A program made the translations under genes and the position numbers. Under the pieces are notes generated by a model. That model was not told where the DNA came from. It saw only the letters and a list, made by a program, of their open reading frames with translations, and searched no databases. This document shows, piece after piece, positions 10,323 through 20,873 of a stretch of 64,000 nucleotides of DNA; the first letter of the stretch is position 1; every line of letters begins with the position of its first letter. The stretch comes from Daucus carota subsp. sativus. Its lineage: Eukaryota; Streptophyta; Magnoliopsida; Apiales; Apiaceae. The stretch spans positions 44,133,454 through 44,197,453 of the forward strand of contig NC_030389.2 of the NCBI RefSeq assembly GCF_001625215.2, given 5' to 3'.

Positions 10323-12091
10323 CTACCAGTAATCCCCACAGGAGCATTTTCCAATTTGAAAATGATGAAACCGTTGTACATCTCTAAGAATAATTTTTCT
10401 ACCGGAGATTTGTGATATAAGTTTAGCAGCAGAATGACAGTCTCTGCAGACCCTAATGTTCTTCACAACACGAATTGTTGTCCCAGGAGGAGTGTTTATC
10501 AGGCCAAAAGCAATAGCTAGTTTTTCACTATGATATCTGAGAGCAACTTCTTTCTCCTCTTCGTTCATATCTGCATAATTTACAAGAGAAGTTTCGGGAA
10601 CATATCCCACCAACTTCAACTTTTCAAAAAGCATATCAAGTGCTTCATGGAGCTCTCTATGCTCGATATGTGTACCATCCCCAGAGAAGAACTCATGCAC
10701 CATATTGTCCACCTCTATCATGCTACATCCAGGCAACTTCGCCACATGCTTATCCTTCATGAGTTTCCTCAAACGAATCACGTCTTTCAATCTCCCTGCT
10801 CTTGCACACATGTTTGAGAATATTACATAGTCCCCACTATGAGAATCGTCCAATTCAAAAATCCGAGCGATGACCCGCTCAGCCATTTCTACATTACCGT
10901 GAGTGCTACAAGCAGCTAACAAAGTTCTCCACAACACTAGAGTGGGCTGGATTGGCAACTCCTCTATAAACTTATAAGCTTCATCTAAGCGTCCAGCTCG
11001 ACCCAATAAATCTAACATGCATCCGTAGTGCTTAATACCAGGATTGATTCCATACTTGTCTCTCATAGAGTTATAATATTTCCATCCTTCCTCGACCAAT
11101 CCAGTATGATTGCATGCATTTATAAGACCCAAAAACGTAATTCCATCTGGTCGAACTCGAGCCTTTCTCATACCCTCAAATAATGAAATTGCTCTGCCAC
11201 CCTGACCATGAAGTGCATACGCCATAATCATCGCTGACCAAGCTGCTGTATCTCTAAAAGCCATACACTCAAATACACAAACTGCATCATCCAAACTCCC
11301 ACACTTGGCATACATATCAATAAGTGCAGTATTCACCTTCACATACTGATCAAACCCATGTTCCTTAACATACCCATGAATCCACTTTCCCAACTCCAAC
11401 GCTCCCAACAACCCACAAGATGAAAGCACACCAAGCATTGTCACATACGTAGGCTCTATCCTTCTGCTTTGCAATTCACGAAACATTGCTAATGCCTTAT
11501 TCGGTTCACTAGCTCTCACATAACCACTAATAATAGCATTATAACTAACCACACATGGCTCCACAATCCTCTCAAAAACGCGGCCGCCAGAACACAAGTC
11601 ACCACATTCAACATACATGTTTATCAAAGCTGGACACACATACACATCATCATTAAGCCCATACTTAACAGCAAAACAATGCAATTGCCTCCCTTCTTCT
11701 AACCCTTTTCCCTTAGCACAAGCCTTCAAAAGAGAAGGGAATGTGTAATAATCAGGACAAGCACCAACCCACAAAACCTCCACAAACAGCAGCAAAGCAG
11801 CAAGTGGGTCATCAGTCCGAGCATACCCACGAGCCATATAGTTGAAGACTACAATATCTGGTTCAGTAATTTTGTCAAACAGTTGGTGAGCATGGTTCAT
11901 TGTACTAGCATTTGGGTTCAAAGTACAAAATTTTATCAACTTGGGCAGGATAAAAATATCATTTTGGAGATGGGTTTTGATGGAATAAGCTTGGATTTGC
12001 TTGAGTTCTTTGAGGGAAGTGCAGTTGGGCAAGAGTGAAAGAGGATTAGGTAAATGTTCTTTTGGTTTTCTTGGTTTAATGTTGTTGTAAC
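10323..12091 (-). CDS. OTP85: DYW-type PPR editing factor, OTP85-like; 5' end cut off by a MITE
   Basis: PLS-class pentatricopeptide repeat protein with E/E+ and DYW domains, which binds a specific organelle transcript and takes part in C-to-U RNA editing. In Arabidopsis the closest relative I recall is At2g02980 (OTP85), which edits a chloroplast ndhD site. The frame from 12032 codes 569 residues: repeats such as EPDIVVFNYMARGYAR and NTALIDMYAKCGSLDDAV, then the E motif and a complete DYW deaminase with HSEK, CRDCH, CSC and the terminal DYW. The frame stays open through 12091 but no ATG precedes residue 45 (ATG at 11900). An hAT MITE at 12092-12880 separates these codons from an in-frame ATG and 14 codons at 12881-12922. 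The element brings an in-frame stop, so the present transcript may start at the internal ATG and lose the transit peptide. Intronless, as most PPR genes. Confidence 0.9.
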
Positions 12092-12880
12092 TAGGGCTGT
12101 TTAACGAATCGAGCTGTTCGCGAACAAGCTCGAGCTCGGCTCGTTAAGAGCTCGTTCGACTCGGCTCGTTAAGTTAACGAGCTCGAGCTTGAACACAAAA
12201 AATTGTTCGTTAAGTAAACGAGCTCGAGCCGAGCTTTTAGTATGTTCGGCTCGAGCTCGGCTCGAGCTCGGCTCGAGCTCGTTCGGCTCGAGTTCGGCTC
12301 GTTAAAGCTCGAAAAAATGTAATATTTTCGGGGTTTTTTTATAATTTATATATGTTATTGGACTCAGAATTCAACATAATATATATATATTTTAGTGATG
12401 TAAACAAAATTTTAGGAAATAATGTAAACAAAATTTTAGGAAATAATAATTTTATTTGGTTTTTAACAGGCAAGTAGAAGTTTGACTAGTACCGCTAACT
12501 AGTGTTTAATCCTAATTTAGTGTTTCAATATTTTAAAAAATATTTTTTACCGATCCAACTGTATGGATGTTGACATATATACATTTTAGTGATATAAACA
12601 AAGTTTCAAAAAAATTGAAATTATTAGGTTAGCTATTTTAAGAGTCAACTAGCGGTTTGTCCTTTATTTTTTTCTGGCTCGGCTCGACTCGACTCGACTC
12701 GGCTCGGCTCGTATTTGTTCGCGAACAAGCTCGTGTTCGGCTCGTTAGTTAACGAGCCGAGCTTGAACACAATTTTTGTTCGATTAAAAAGCTCGGCTCG
12801 GCTCGGCTCGGCAGAAAAAAAATTAAAACTCGGCTCGGTTCGATCAAAACTCGGCTCGGCTCGGTTCGTGAACAGCTCTA
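12092..12880. mobile_element. hAT-type MITE inside the PPR gene
   Basis: A 789-bp element bounded by an 8-bp duplication GTTGTAAC (12084-12091 and 12881-12888). Ends are inverted: TAGGGCTGTTTAACGAA on the left and TTCGTGAACAGCTCTA on the right. The subterminal zones are dense in GGCTCG and CTCGAG motifs on both sides, which can fold on themselves. No transposase. The 8-bp duplication places it in the hAT superfamily. It sits between codon 15 and the rest of the OTP85-like frame. Confidence 0.88.
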
Positions 12881-12922
12881 GTTGTAACGATTTGGATAAG
12901 AGAATTGATATTGAGTTGACAT
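12881..12922 (-). other. OTP85: Displaced start codon and first codons of the PPR gene
   Basis: Minus-strand ATG at 12922-12920 opens MSTQYQFSYPNRYN, ending inside the MITE target duplication. If the MITE and one copy of the duplication are removed on paper, this frame runs without a break into NIKPRKPKEHLP and the 569-residue body at 12032. The segment is therefore the original N terminus, rich in Ser, Asn and Arg, as expected of a plastid transit peptide. Confidence 0.75.
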
Positions 12923-13034
12923 TGTAAAAGCTGGTATGTATCAGTGTTGCGTATCTGTGTATGTAAAGGATACATGAGCAAAATACAGGTGGGTGTTTTG
13001 CGCGGGCTTATAAGCCAAGTTTCTGAATTATAAG
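12923..13034. other. Original upstream region of the PPR gene
   Basis: Short AT-rich stretch upstream of the displaced ATG. It probably holds the original 5' UTR; no clear TATA box is visible. Confidence 0.3.
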
Positions 13035-13479
13035 CAGTGTTGTGAAAAGCGCAAATCGGTTCTAAGCCGCAGGAGGACCTTTTAGCGCTTAAGCGGTAAA
13101 GCGGACGTTTAAGCAGAATTTTAAGCGGCTCAATAAGCGGATTAATTAAATATAATTAAATATATAGTTATAATATTATATATTAAAAATAATATTATGT
13201 TGTGTTAAGAATATGCACTTTTAATATTTTTGATAAAATATATTTTTTTTAATTTTAAATATAATTATATTTATATTATTAAAAAATTAATAATTCAAAA
13301 TTATTTTTTTAAAAAAAATTAGCAAGTCAACATCATTTTGACCGCTTAATCCGCTTAATTGTCCGCTTAATTTTCAAAAACGTTTAATTTACTGCTTGGT
13401 ACTAAATCGAAGCGCTTTGAGGCCGATTCCGCTTAGGCGGCCGCTTAATCGGCCGCTTAATGCGTTTTTTACAACACTG
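13035..13479. mobile_element. hAT-type MITE (CAGTGTTGT ends)
   Basis: A 445-bp element with inverted ends CAGTGTTGTGAAAAGCGC and GCGTTTTTTACAACACTG. Flanks read ATTATAAG (13027-13034) and ATTATAAC (13480-13487), an 8-bp duplication with one change. Inside are several GCTTAAKCGG motifs. It sits in a TTATAAG/CTTATAAG-rich tract (about 13000-13690) that looks like an older MITE. Confidence 0.75.
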
Positions 13480-13726
13480 ATTATAACTTAGAAGCACTTA
13501 TTTGTACCGTTTGTGGAAGAAGTCAAGAAGTACTTAAAAAAAAGCTACGATTACTAACTTTGTCTCACGACTTCTGCTTATTTCCCAAACACTTTTAACA
13601 CTTATAAGTCTTAACTTGTTTCTAACTTCTACTTCACTTTTTACTTTAAGCAATAAGCACTTATTTTAAACTCACTCAAACGGCCCAAAAGTCAAATGAT
13701 AAATTATACTCTTCCCATTCAAAAAT

Positions 13727-13908
13727 AATAATCATTTTAAATTTTAACATAATTTGAGCCGTAAAAAAAATACACACTTACATATTATTTTCAATTCAAT
13801 TTTGAATAAAACTTAATATTTATATATTTATTTTAAAAAAATAATTAAATTTGTATCTCAAAATATGTGTAAAATCAAAATGATTATTATTTTAAAATAG
13901 ATGGAATA
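13727..13908. mobile_element. Degenerate Stowaway-like foldback
   Basis: The left end (ACTCTTCCCATTC then AATAATCATTTTAAATTTT) and the right end (AAAATGATTATTATTTTAAA then ATAGATGGAATAAT) are inverted matches. It is an old, diverged MITE. Confidence 0.45.
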
Positions 13909-14139
13909 ATTATTGTTATTGTCTCTTCGAGTTCATGCATAAATCTTCGAAAAATCTGTAAAAATATGCATATACAGAGCTATCGCTTCAGAATATTTGT
14001 TGATTTTCTTCTGCTAAAAAATATGATATAAGTTCTGCATTAACAAGTCATATTTTGAATATCATGATTAAAGAAACAAATAAATAAATGATTCAGATAT
14101 AATCCTTTATATAGTGGAAATCATTATTATTTATTGAGA

Positions 14140-14400
14140 TTGGGTTAAAAAATTAAGGTATAAATTAATTTGATTTTTTTCCAAATTAATTGATTGGTGT
14201 ATATTTTATTATTAATTAATTTTGATACAGTTCCCGTTTATTTGGTATGCTTTGAATTAATTCGATTCGATTAGGAATGTAATTTATAACTCATTCCATT
14301 ATAAATGAAATTTATTTACCTGGAAGAGTAGATCGTACCCCAATTTCATAATTAATTATATTTAATTATGAAAAAACTAGCACACGAATCTTTCCACATT
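14140..14400 (+). repeat. Upstream segment shared by F-box genes 1 and 2
   Basis: The sequence with TTATTGAGATT, TTAATTCGATTCGATTAG and CATTCCATTATAAATGA recurs in the same order at about 18340-18540, in front of the second F-box gene. The promoter side was therefore copied with the gene. Confidence 0.6.
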
Positions 14401-14414
14401 TATATATAATTTTT

Positions 14415-14820
14415 TAAGATTATTGCAGTTTGTAACTCTTAACTTTGGCTCATTCGCCCGAACATAACAGTTGACACCCAAAAGTTCATAATGTGTTGCA
14501 GTTTGTTTTGTAATCTTTCCGTTAAAAACTTTCGTTAAAGTTAAATATGAGGTGTTAGTTGAGCAACATTTTCGTACTTACGTAATATAAAACCGAATTA
14601 TCAAATAATTTTTTTGATAAAAATCAAAAATTATATTATGAAAGTACGTAAACACCCCTGAACTAACACCTCATATATAACTTTAACAAAAAATTTTAAC
14701 GCAAGGATTACAAATAACAACACATTATTAAATTTGAGGTATCAACTGTAACATTTCAGGATAGGGGTACTCATCTGTCAATAAGTCAAAACCAAAGATT
14801 ATAAACCGCAATAAACTCTA
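14415..14820. mobile_element. Long-armed foldback element
   Basis: Two arms of roughly 190 bases are inverted copies: the left contains CATAATGTGTTG, GTTAAAGTTAAATATGAGG and TGTTAGTT, and the right contains their complements in reverse order. Outer ends read ATTATTGCAGTTTGTAA and TTATAAACCGCAATAA. It ends about 120 bp before the start of F-box gene 1 and is absent from the other two copies. Confidence 0.7.
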
Positions 14821-14940
14821 TTTTTACGGATCACTAGGGTTAATTATCTCCCAAATACCTAACCTTCCTACCCTTCCGATCTCTTATGATGAAAATCTCC
14901 TATTACATACACACATGAACACCACTCTTCAACTTAAGAC

Positions 14941-16119
14941 ATGGCACAACCTTGTTTGCCAGACGACATAATAAGGACAAATATACTGCCGCGCTTGAGT
15001 ATAAAATCTGTCACACGATTCCGCTCCGTTTGTAAGTCATGGAACTCTCTGATTTTGGAGCCTGGTTTTGCAAAAGATCATCTCTATTTCACCGCTCGAA
15101 ACCCTCAAGACGACACTCTCATATTTAACAAATTAGCCCTTACTCTTAGCTATGATGACTTTGGTACCATGATCACCAGTGCTCACTACGGTGATATAGC
15201 TCTACTATCTTTATCCGAATTGTCGGAAACTAAGCTGTTGGACGTCACAAGTGCTGAGCTACACATGCTCGGTTCAATAAATGGTTTAGTCTGTCTTTTT
15301 CTTGATAAACAAGATCAGTTTATCGTATGGAATCCTGCTATTAGACAAGCTATGAAATTCGATTCACCAAGGAAACAATTTTTGTTACGCTATATGAAAA
15401 GAAAATTTTATGGATTTTGTTGGGATGCTGTGGAAAATGATTTTAAAGTGATGGTATCTTATTACAAGATTGGGAATCTTGACTCGCCTTTAAGCTTGTA
15501 CGTTTACTCGTGCAACTTAGGCTCTTGGAGCTCACCGCGTAATTCTCTGTTTACTGAAGTCTGGTGGGATAATCACGGATTGCCATCTGCTATTGTAAGT
15601 GGAGTGCCGTATTGGACATATTCTTGGTATTCTAGGGGAACCATTAAGTTGTTTAAGTTTGACCTTATTAGTAAGGATTTCAGGAAGGTGCCTGAACTTT
15701 ATCTACTGGACCATAAAAATTTCATTGTTGTCAATTTAAAAGAGTGTCTCTCTGCATTGGTGTATGATTACGCTCTTGTTAATATTTTTGTAGACGTACA
15801 TTGTTTTGATGAGGGACTTGGTGTTTGGAGTAAGATGTACCGTGTTGGACCAATAAATGGTGATATGTTCAGTCGTGGTTGGGGATTAATGTACAATGTC
15901 CGCGTAAGTGGTAAATTGTTGGGCTGTTTTAAGCACAATGGTGAGATTGTATTCTCTGCAAACTGTAAGTACAAGTGCTACCATCACGAAACAAATAAAA
16001 TTACGGATCTTCACAACCAGGAGGGGTATACAGAAGAGTGTTTTAGTTATAAAGCAAGCCTGTTTTTTCTTGAAGGAATGAAGCCTCAGCATCAGGTAGA
16101 GCCTACATTGTGGAAGTAA
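14941..16119 (+). CDS. F-box protein with FBA domain, copy 1
   Basis: Intronless 392-aa substrate receptor of an SCF (SKP1-cullin-F-box) ubiquitin ligase. The F-box is at residues 6-48 (LPDDIIRTNILPRLSIKSVT, then FRSVCKSWNSLI), followed by an F-box-associated (FBA, type 1/3) domain with GLVCLFLDKQDQFIVWNPAI and FYGFCWDAVENDFKV. The ATG at 14941 places the F-box at the N terminus as usual. Two near-identical paralogues follow at 18651 and 22810. Copy 1 has a four-residue longer segment near residue 85 (LALTLSYDDFGTMITSAH). A foldback element sits just upstream. The target is unknown; similar genes (CPR1-like) act in defence or S-locus recognition, but this is family background only. Confidence 0.92.
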   Translation: MAQPCLPDDIIRTNILPRLSIKSVTRFRSVCKSWNSLILEPGFAKDHLYFTARNPQDDTLIFNKLALTLSYDDFGTMITSAHYGDIALLSLSELSETKLLDVTSAELHMLGSINGLVCLFLDKQDQFIVWNPAIRQAMKFDSPRKQFLLRYMKRKFYGFCWDAVENDFKVMVSYYKIGNLDSPLSLYVYSCNLGSWSSPRNSLFTEVWWDNHGLPSAIVSGVPYWTYSWYSRGTIKLFKFDLISKDFRKVPELYLLDHKNFIVVNLKECLSALVYDYALVNIFVDVHCFDEGLGVWSKMYRVGPINGDMFSRGWGLMYNVRVSGKLLGCFKHNGEIVFSANCKYKCYHHETNKITDLHNQEGYTEECFSYKASLFFLEGMKPQHQVEPTLWK

Positions 16120-16847
16120 CAGAGGTAGCACTTCCCAACCTGGTTTAACTCTGAATTTGTTTGTGTTAGTTTCTGCCTATGCAGCACTTCATCTTTTGCT
16201 ATAAAATAGAAGTCATTTATGCACCTTATCTTTTGCTTTAAAATTAATTGCGCTTGTCAACACTGAAGTGTGATAATACTTGGTTGTCGTAACTTTTCTT
16301 GGGATTTTGTGTACTGCAGTACTGGTTTTAGCTGTGTTATGAGTTGAAATTTTATCTGTAAATCTAAAATCTTGAAAATTTTGATCAAACAAATTGAGAG
16401 GAGTCAGAGTTGAGGAGAATTTGAAGATTTTGATAAGGCTAAAAGATGTGTATTAAGTCAGTTACTACTTGCTCCTGACATGTGAAATTACTGAGAGCTA
16501 ACCAGAGAGTAATCATAAGAATTTAAAGAGTTTTTGTGATGCTCTATAATCAGAAACAAGTTGCAATGAAAATACAAAGGATCGTATAAAAAAATTATAT
16601 TAATTATTTGTTTTGTTTTTGATGTATAAAAAGTAGGGGGCTCTAGCATCCCTTAACCCCTCTCTGGTTCCGCCACTGCATATCAGTTGCAATATGATGG
16701 ACATGTCAGCTGTCAGAAATTAAAATCCTAAACCATCGCTAAAATCTGGTTCACCGAGTTGATAATAGACTTTCGAAGGAAAAATTGGTGGAACAAGGAT
16801 GAAAGAAAGATAGCTAAGTTGATTCTCAGGTTTTCCCCTTGTTCTTA
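16120..16847 (+). other. 3' flank of F-box 1, duplicated after F-box 3
   Basis: Non-coding sequence that matches the flank of F-box gene 3 (23977 to about 24860). At about 16637-16680 copy 1 carries a CTCTCTGGTTCCGCCACTGC piece typical of transposon ends where copy 3 has unrelated sequence. Confidence 0.55.
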
Positions 16848-17154
16848 TGTTGTGTTTGGTTGGGGGGAATGGAATGGAATGGAATGAAATGAGTAAAAAT
16901 ACTTAAAACTATATAGATAGGAAGAAAGTTTGAAAAAAAATTGAGAGAGTGCAAAATTTCTATGATAAGATTTGAGAAAAAATTGATGATAAGAGAGAAT
17001 GGACCATTCCATCTCAAATTGAAGGTGTGATATTTAGGATATGATGCAATGAATGGAATGGAGGAAGGAATGAAATTTCTTAAAATTTGTTCATAAAATA
17101 GTTCATCTTTCATTCCATTTCTTCCGGAATCATTCACCCCAACCAAACACAACA
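16848..17154. mobile_element. PIF/Harbinger-type MITE (TTA duplication)
   Basis: A 307-bp element with inverted ends TGTTGTGTTTGGTTGGGG and CCCCAACCAAACACAACA, flanked by TTA on both sides. The paralogous segment near 24845 has the uninterrupted site (GTCCTTAGAGTCAAGG), which proves insertion. Confidence 0.85.
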
Positions 17155-17534
17155 TTAGAGTCAAGGACACAGGGGAAGTGGCACTTGTTATTATCATAAA
17201 ATATCTTATATAAATTCCATGGTTCAGGTCTGCGGCATGAATGAGCTGGTATTTTGTTGGAGAATTACCACCTGAGCTTCCACTATGAAGATTATAGAAA
17301 GCGGTAAATCCATTATTCATTCATAGATTAGAATTTTGTATCACCGTGATCTGAGAAAATGAATTGGCAGAGCAATATTTTTCTCTCGTCATAGAACCTC
17401 CTGTAATTTTGTCGATATTACTTTTATTATCTTGTTTGATGGACCAACAAGGTTGTGGATTTCTGAATTTTGCACAGAGTACATATCTCTAGACAATATT
17501 TCAAGAAATTAAGATATGTTACTGAAACTAAATC

Positions 17535-18210
17535 AGTTTATTTTATGGAATCCTGCTATTAGACAAGCTATGCAAATTAATTCACCAGTTAAACAAACAG
17601 TTTGCATATAGCATTTTTTGGATTATGTTGGGATGCGATGGATCATGATTTTAAAGTGGTTAAATTTTTTGATTATGATAGAAAGGCGGGGTTTATGGCA
17701 AAGCCATCAGAGCATCTCCAACTCTCACAAGCCCAAATCCATCTGGCTTTTCAAAATTAAATTTTATAGTCAATGTTCACAAAAAAATAGAACTCCAACC
17801 ACATCAACTCCTTGTATATAATTATAGCCATCTATAAATGGAACTCCAACCACAGCAACCCCTTGTGTATAATTATAGCCATCCCCAATGAATGGCTATA
17901 TTTGTCGATCCGCTACAGATTTGTAGCGAATTAAACGTCATCTCCCGCAATTTATTTTTCTCCTTCTCACTGATTACATATAATTTATTACCATATTAAA
18001 CTGATATATTATATTTATAACAATCTAAATATTAATAACATACTATTTTTAAATTATAGCCAACCAATACAGCCAATACCATTGAAGTACAATGTCTTAC
18101 AGGTTCGCCAAATTTTACATAATGTCTTACAGATTCAATTTAATCAACGATTATAGCCAACGCGATTGGAGATACTCTTAAGCTCGTCCATTTTTACTCA
18201 TGTAAATATT
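17535..18210 (+). pseudogene. Truncated F-box pseudogene 1, split by a MITE
   Basis: Host gene remnant. From 17535 the sequence matches the FBA part of the intact copies (FILWNPAIRQAM, then FFGLCWDAMDHDFKV) but lacks the F-box and has frameshifts. At 17709 it is cut by a MITE; after 18177 it resumes with TAAGCTCGTCCATTTTTACTC and ends near 18210. Its sister at 25225-25830 continues further. It is 1.4 kb downstream of F-box gene 1, as the sister is of gene 3. Confidence 0.75.
17710..18177. mobile_element. PIF/Harbinger-type MITE inside F-box pseudogene 1
   Basis: A 468-bp element with inverted ends GAGCATCTCCAACT and GATTGGAGATACTC. Flanks are TCA (17707-17709) and TTA (18178-18180), a mutated 3-bp duplication. 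The sister pseudogene shows the empty site (AAAGCCTTTAAGCTCG). Confidence 0.75.
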
Positions 18211-18339
18211 TATATATATAATATGTTACATTAATTATTTATTTATATTATAAAATTAATATATTTATGATATATTTAAATATTGTTAGAAAAAATTATT
18301 CACACATAATCTCATTAAATTATTATTTATATATTTTTT

Positions 18340-18540
18340 ATTGAGATTACGCTCAAAGATTACGATACACATTAATTTGATTTTGTTTCAAATTAATTAT
18401 TATGTTGTTATTTATTAATTTGATTCTGTTACGATTTATTCGATTCGATTTGGATTAATTCGATTCGATTAGAAATCTGATTCATAACCAATTCCATTAT
18501 AAATGAGATTCTTCTTACACCAATTCCATAATCAATAATA
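18340..18540 (+). repeat. Upstream segment shared with F-box gene 1
   Basis: Second copy of the upstream segment described at 14140-14400, ending about 110 bp before the ATG of F-box gene 2. Confidence 0.6.
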
Positions 18541-18650
18541 TTAACTTTCACACCCTTCCTATATGTTCGACGATAATTCTCTTACTTGATTTGTAACTCG
18601 AGTACGGTACGGTTATTCTCAATAAGCAGCGCAGCAAGCAACTTAAGGAC

Positions 18651-19817
18651 ATGGCGCAACCTTGTTTGCCAGACGACATAATAAGTACAAATATACTCCC
18701 GCGCTTGAGTATAAAATCTGTCACACGATTCCGCTCCGTTTGCAAGTCATGGAACTCTCTGATTCTGGAGCCAGGTTTTGCAAAAGATCATCTCTATTTC
18801 ACCACTCAAAACCCTCAAGACGACACTCTCATATTTAACAAGTTAGTCCTTGACTATAATAAATTTGGTTGCATGACTGGTGCTCACTACGGTGATATAG
18901 CTGTACTATCTTCATCCGATTTGTCGGAAACTAAGCTGTTGGATGTCACAAGTGCTGAGCTACACATGCTTGGTTCAATAAATGGTTTAGTCTGTCTTTT
19001 TCTTGATAAACAAGATCAGTTTATCGTATGGAACCCTGCTATTAGACAAGCTATGAAATTCGGTTCACCAAGAAAACAATTTTCGTTACGTGATATGAAA
19101 ATAAAATTTTATGGATTTTGTTGGGATGCTGTGGAAAACGATTTTAAAGTGGTGGTATCTTATTACAAGTTGGGGAATCTTGACTCCTTGTCCATTTACT
19201 CGTGCAAATTAGGCTCTTGGAGTTCACCGTTTAATTCTCTGTTTACTGAAGTCTGGTCGGATGGTCACAGATTGCCATGTGCTATTGTAAGTGGAGTGCC
19301 GTATTGGACATATTCTTGGTATTCTAGGGGAACCGTTAAGCTGTTTAAGTTTGACGTTGTTAGTAAGGATTTTAAGAAGGTGCCTGAACTTTATCTATTC
19401 GACGAAAATAAGTTCATTGTTGTCAATCTAAAAGAGTGTCTCTCTGCATTGGTGTATGATTACGCTCAGTCTATTAGTAGTTTGGTAGACGTACATTGTT
19501 TTGATGAGGGACTAGGTGTTTGGAGTAAGATGTACAGTGTTGGACCAATAAATGGTGATCTGTTCTGTCGCGGTTGGAGTAATATGCACAATGTCCGTGT
19601 AATTACTGGTGAATTGTTGGGCTGTTTTAAGCACGGTGGTGAGATTGTGTTCTCTGCAAACAGTAAGTACAGGTGCTACGATCACAAAACAGATGAAACC
19701 AGGGATCTTCACAAACCGAAGGGGGATACAGAGCAGTGCTTTAGCTATATAGCAAGCCTGTTTTTTCTTGAAGGAATGAAGCCTCAGCATCAGGTAGAGC
19801 CTACATTGTGGAAGTAA
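18651..19817 (+). CDS. F-box protein with FBA domain, copy 2
   Basis: Intronless 388-aa SCF receptor, F-box at residues 6-48 and FBA domain after it. It differs from copy 1 mainly at residues 80-95 (LVLDYNKFGCMTGAH) and near residue 180, where it lacks the SPL of DSPLSLY (DSLSIYSCKLGSWSSPFNS). The C terminus GMKPQHQVEPTLWK is shared by all three. The 3' flank matches the others for about 190 bp and then diverges near 20010. No disabling change is seen, so it should encode a protein. Confidence 0.92.
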   Translation: MAQPCLPDDIISTNILPRLSIKSVTRFRSVCKSWNSLILEPGFAKDHLYFTTQNPQDDTLIFNKLVLDYNKFGCMTGAHYGDIAVLSSSDLSETKLLDVTSAELHMLGSINGLVCLFLDKQDQFIVWNPAIRQAMKFGSPRKQFSLRDMKIKFYGFCWDAVENDFKVVVSYYKLGNLDSLSIYSCKLGSWSSPFNSLFTEVWSDGHRLPCAIVSGVPYWTYSWYSRGTVKLFKFDVVSKDFKKVPELYLFDENKFIVVNLKECLSALVYDYAQSISSLVDVHCFDEGLGVWSKMYSVGPINGDLFCRGWSNMHNVRVITGELLGCFKHGGEIVFSANSKYRCYDHKTDETRDLHKPKGDTEQCFSYIASLFFLEGMKPQHQVEPTLWK

Positions 19818-20009
19818 AAGAGGTAGCACTTCCCGACCTGGTTTTAACACTGAATTTGTTTGTGTTAGTTTCTACCTATGCAGGACTTCATCTTTTGCTA
19901 TAAAATTGAAGTCATTTAGGCACTTTGTCTTTTGCTATAAAATTAATTGCGCTTGTCAACACTGAAGTGTGATAATACTTAGTTGTAGTAACTTTTCTTG
20001 GACTACTGT

Positions 20010-20873
20010 TTTCTTCTTTTCTAAAACACGGAGAAGGGTGAATTGGAGGGGATCTTAATTAGATTGAGTTGCATCCACCTTAACTAGTTAGACAGATCAT
20101 CCGCCACCAAATTGGAGATGCTATCTTGGGCCGGAAAACCTCACTAGCTTCTGAAAAATCAGCACAGCCAGTGAGGTCTAATGGCCTAAAGATGTCTAGC
20201 GCTCACTTTTTGAACGTAGTGAGTGAGTCGTTTGATAATTAACCCCTTTTAAATATGATGGAACTCAAATAGAAGTGAGGTTTTCATATCATGGAAAGCA
20301 GGTGAAGGTGAAGAAACAATTCAGAAACGATTGATCAAGCATTTGAAATACCTTATTGTAGATAAACATTTTCGCCAACCAATTTGGTTTTTATGTATGA
20401 ATTTTAAGGGCAGGTAAAACTACAATACAGATTGATCAAAGGTTTTACCACCAATATTGGATTGGCAGAATGTTGTAGATACATTAAGAAAAAATTGCCA
20501 ACAATATTGTATTGATAAAGATTGTTAGGTAAGAGATTGACGGAGATTGTATTGTGATAGTAAAGGATCATTTTCTTATTTGGAGCATTTTAATTCTAAA
20601 TTATGATATTATGGGTCATTTTTTCTCAAAACTCCTGTTTACAAATTTTGAAAATAAGTTTACAAATTTACATATAATATTTATTTCAAGTGCCCAATTA
20701 TCAATCCTTATAAACTATTTTGTCTTATAATTTAATTTTAATACATCAAATTTCTGCAAATTGATGTTAGAATATGTTGTGGCCTCTCATTTTTAAAAAT
20801 TAGATTAAACTACATACAATTAGTTTAATTTATATTTGTTTTAAAATAATTAAAATCTCACAACTGCAATCAA
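20010..20873. other. Spacer, no gene seen
   Basis: Unique sequence after the shared 3' flank of F-box gene 2, becoming AT-rich towards the Helitron. No open frame or RNA gene is supportable. Confidence 0.4.

Noticed and set aside
10039-10332. 97-codon open frame on the plus strand
   Set aside because: It runs antisense through tRNA-Thr(UGU) and into the PPR 3' end; the peptide has no family signature.
12130-12880. GGCTCG-rich region read as a GC-rich promoter or coding repeat
   Set aside because: The 8-bp duplication and inverted ends show that it is a hAT-type MITE.
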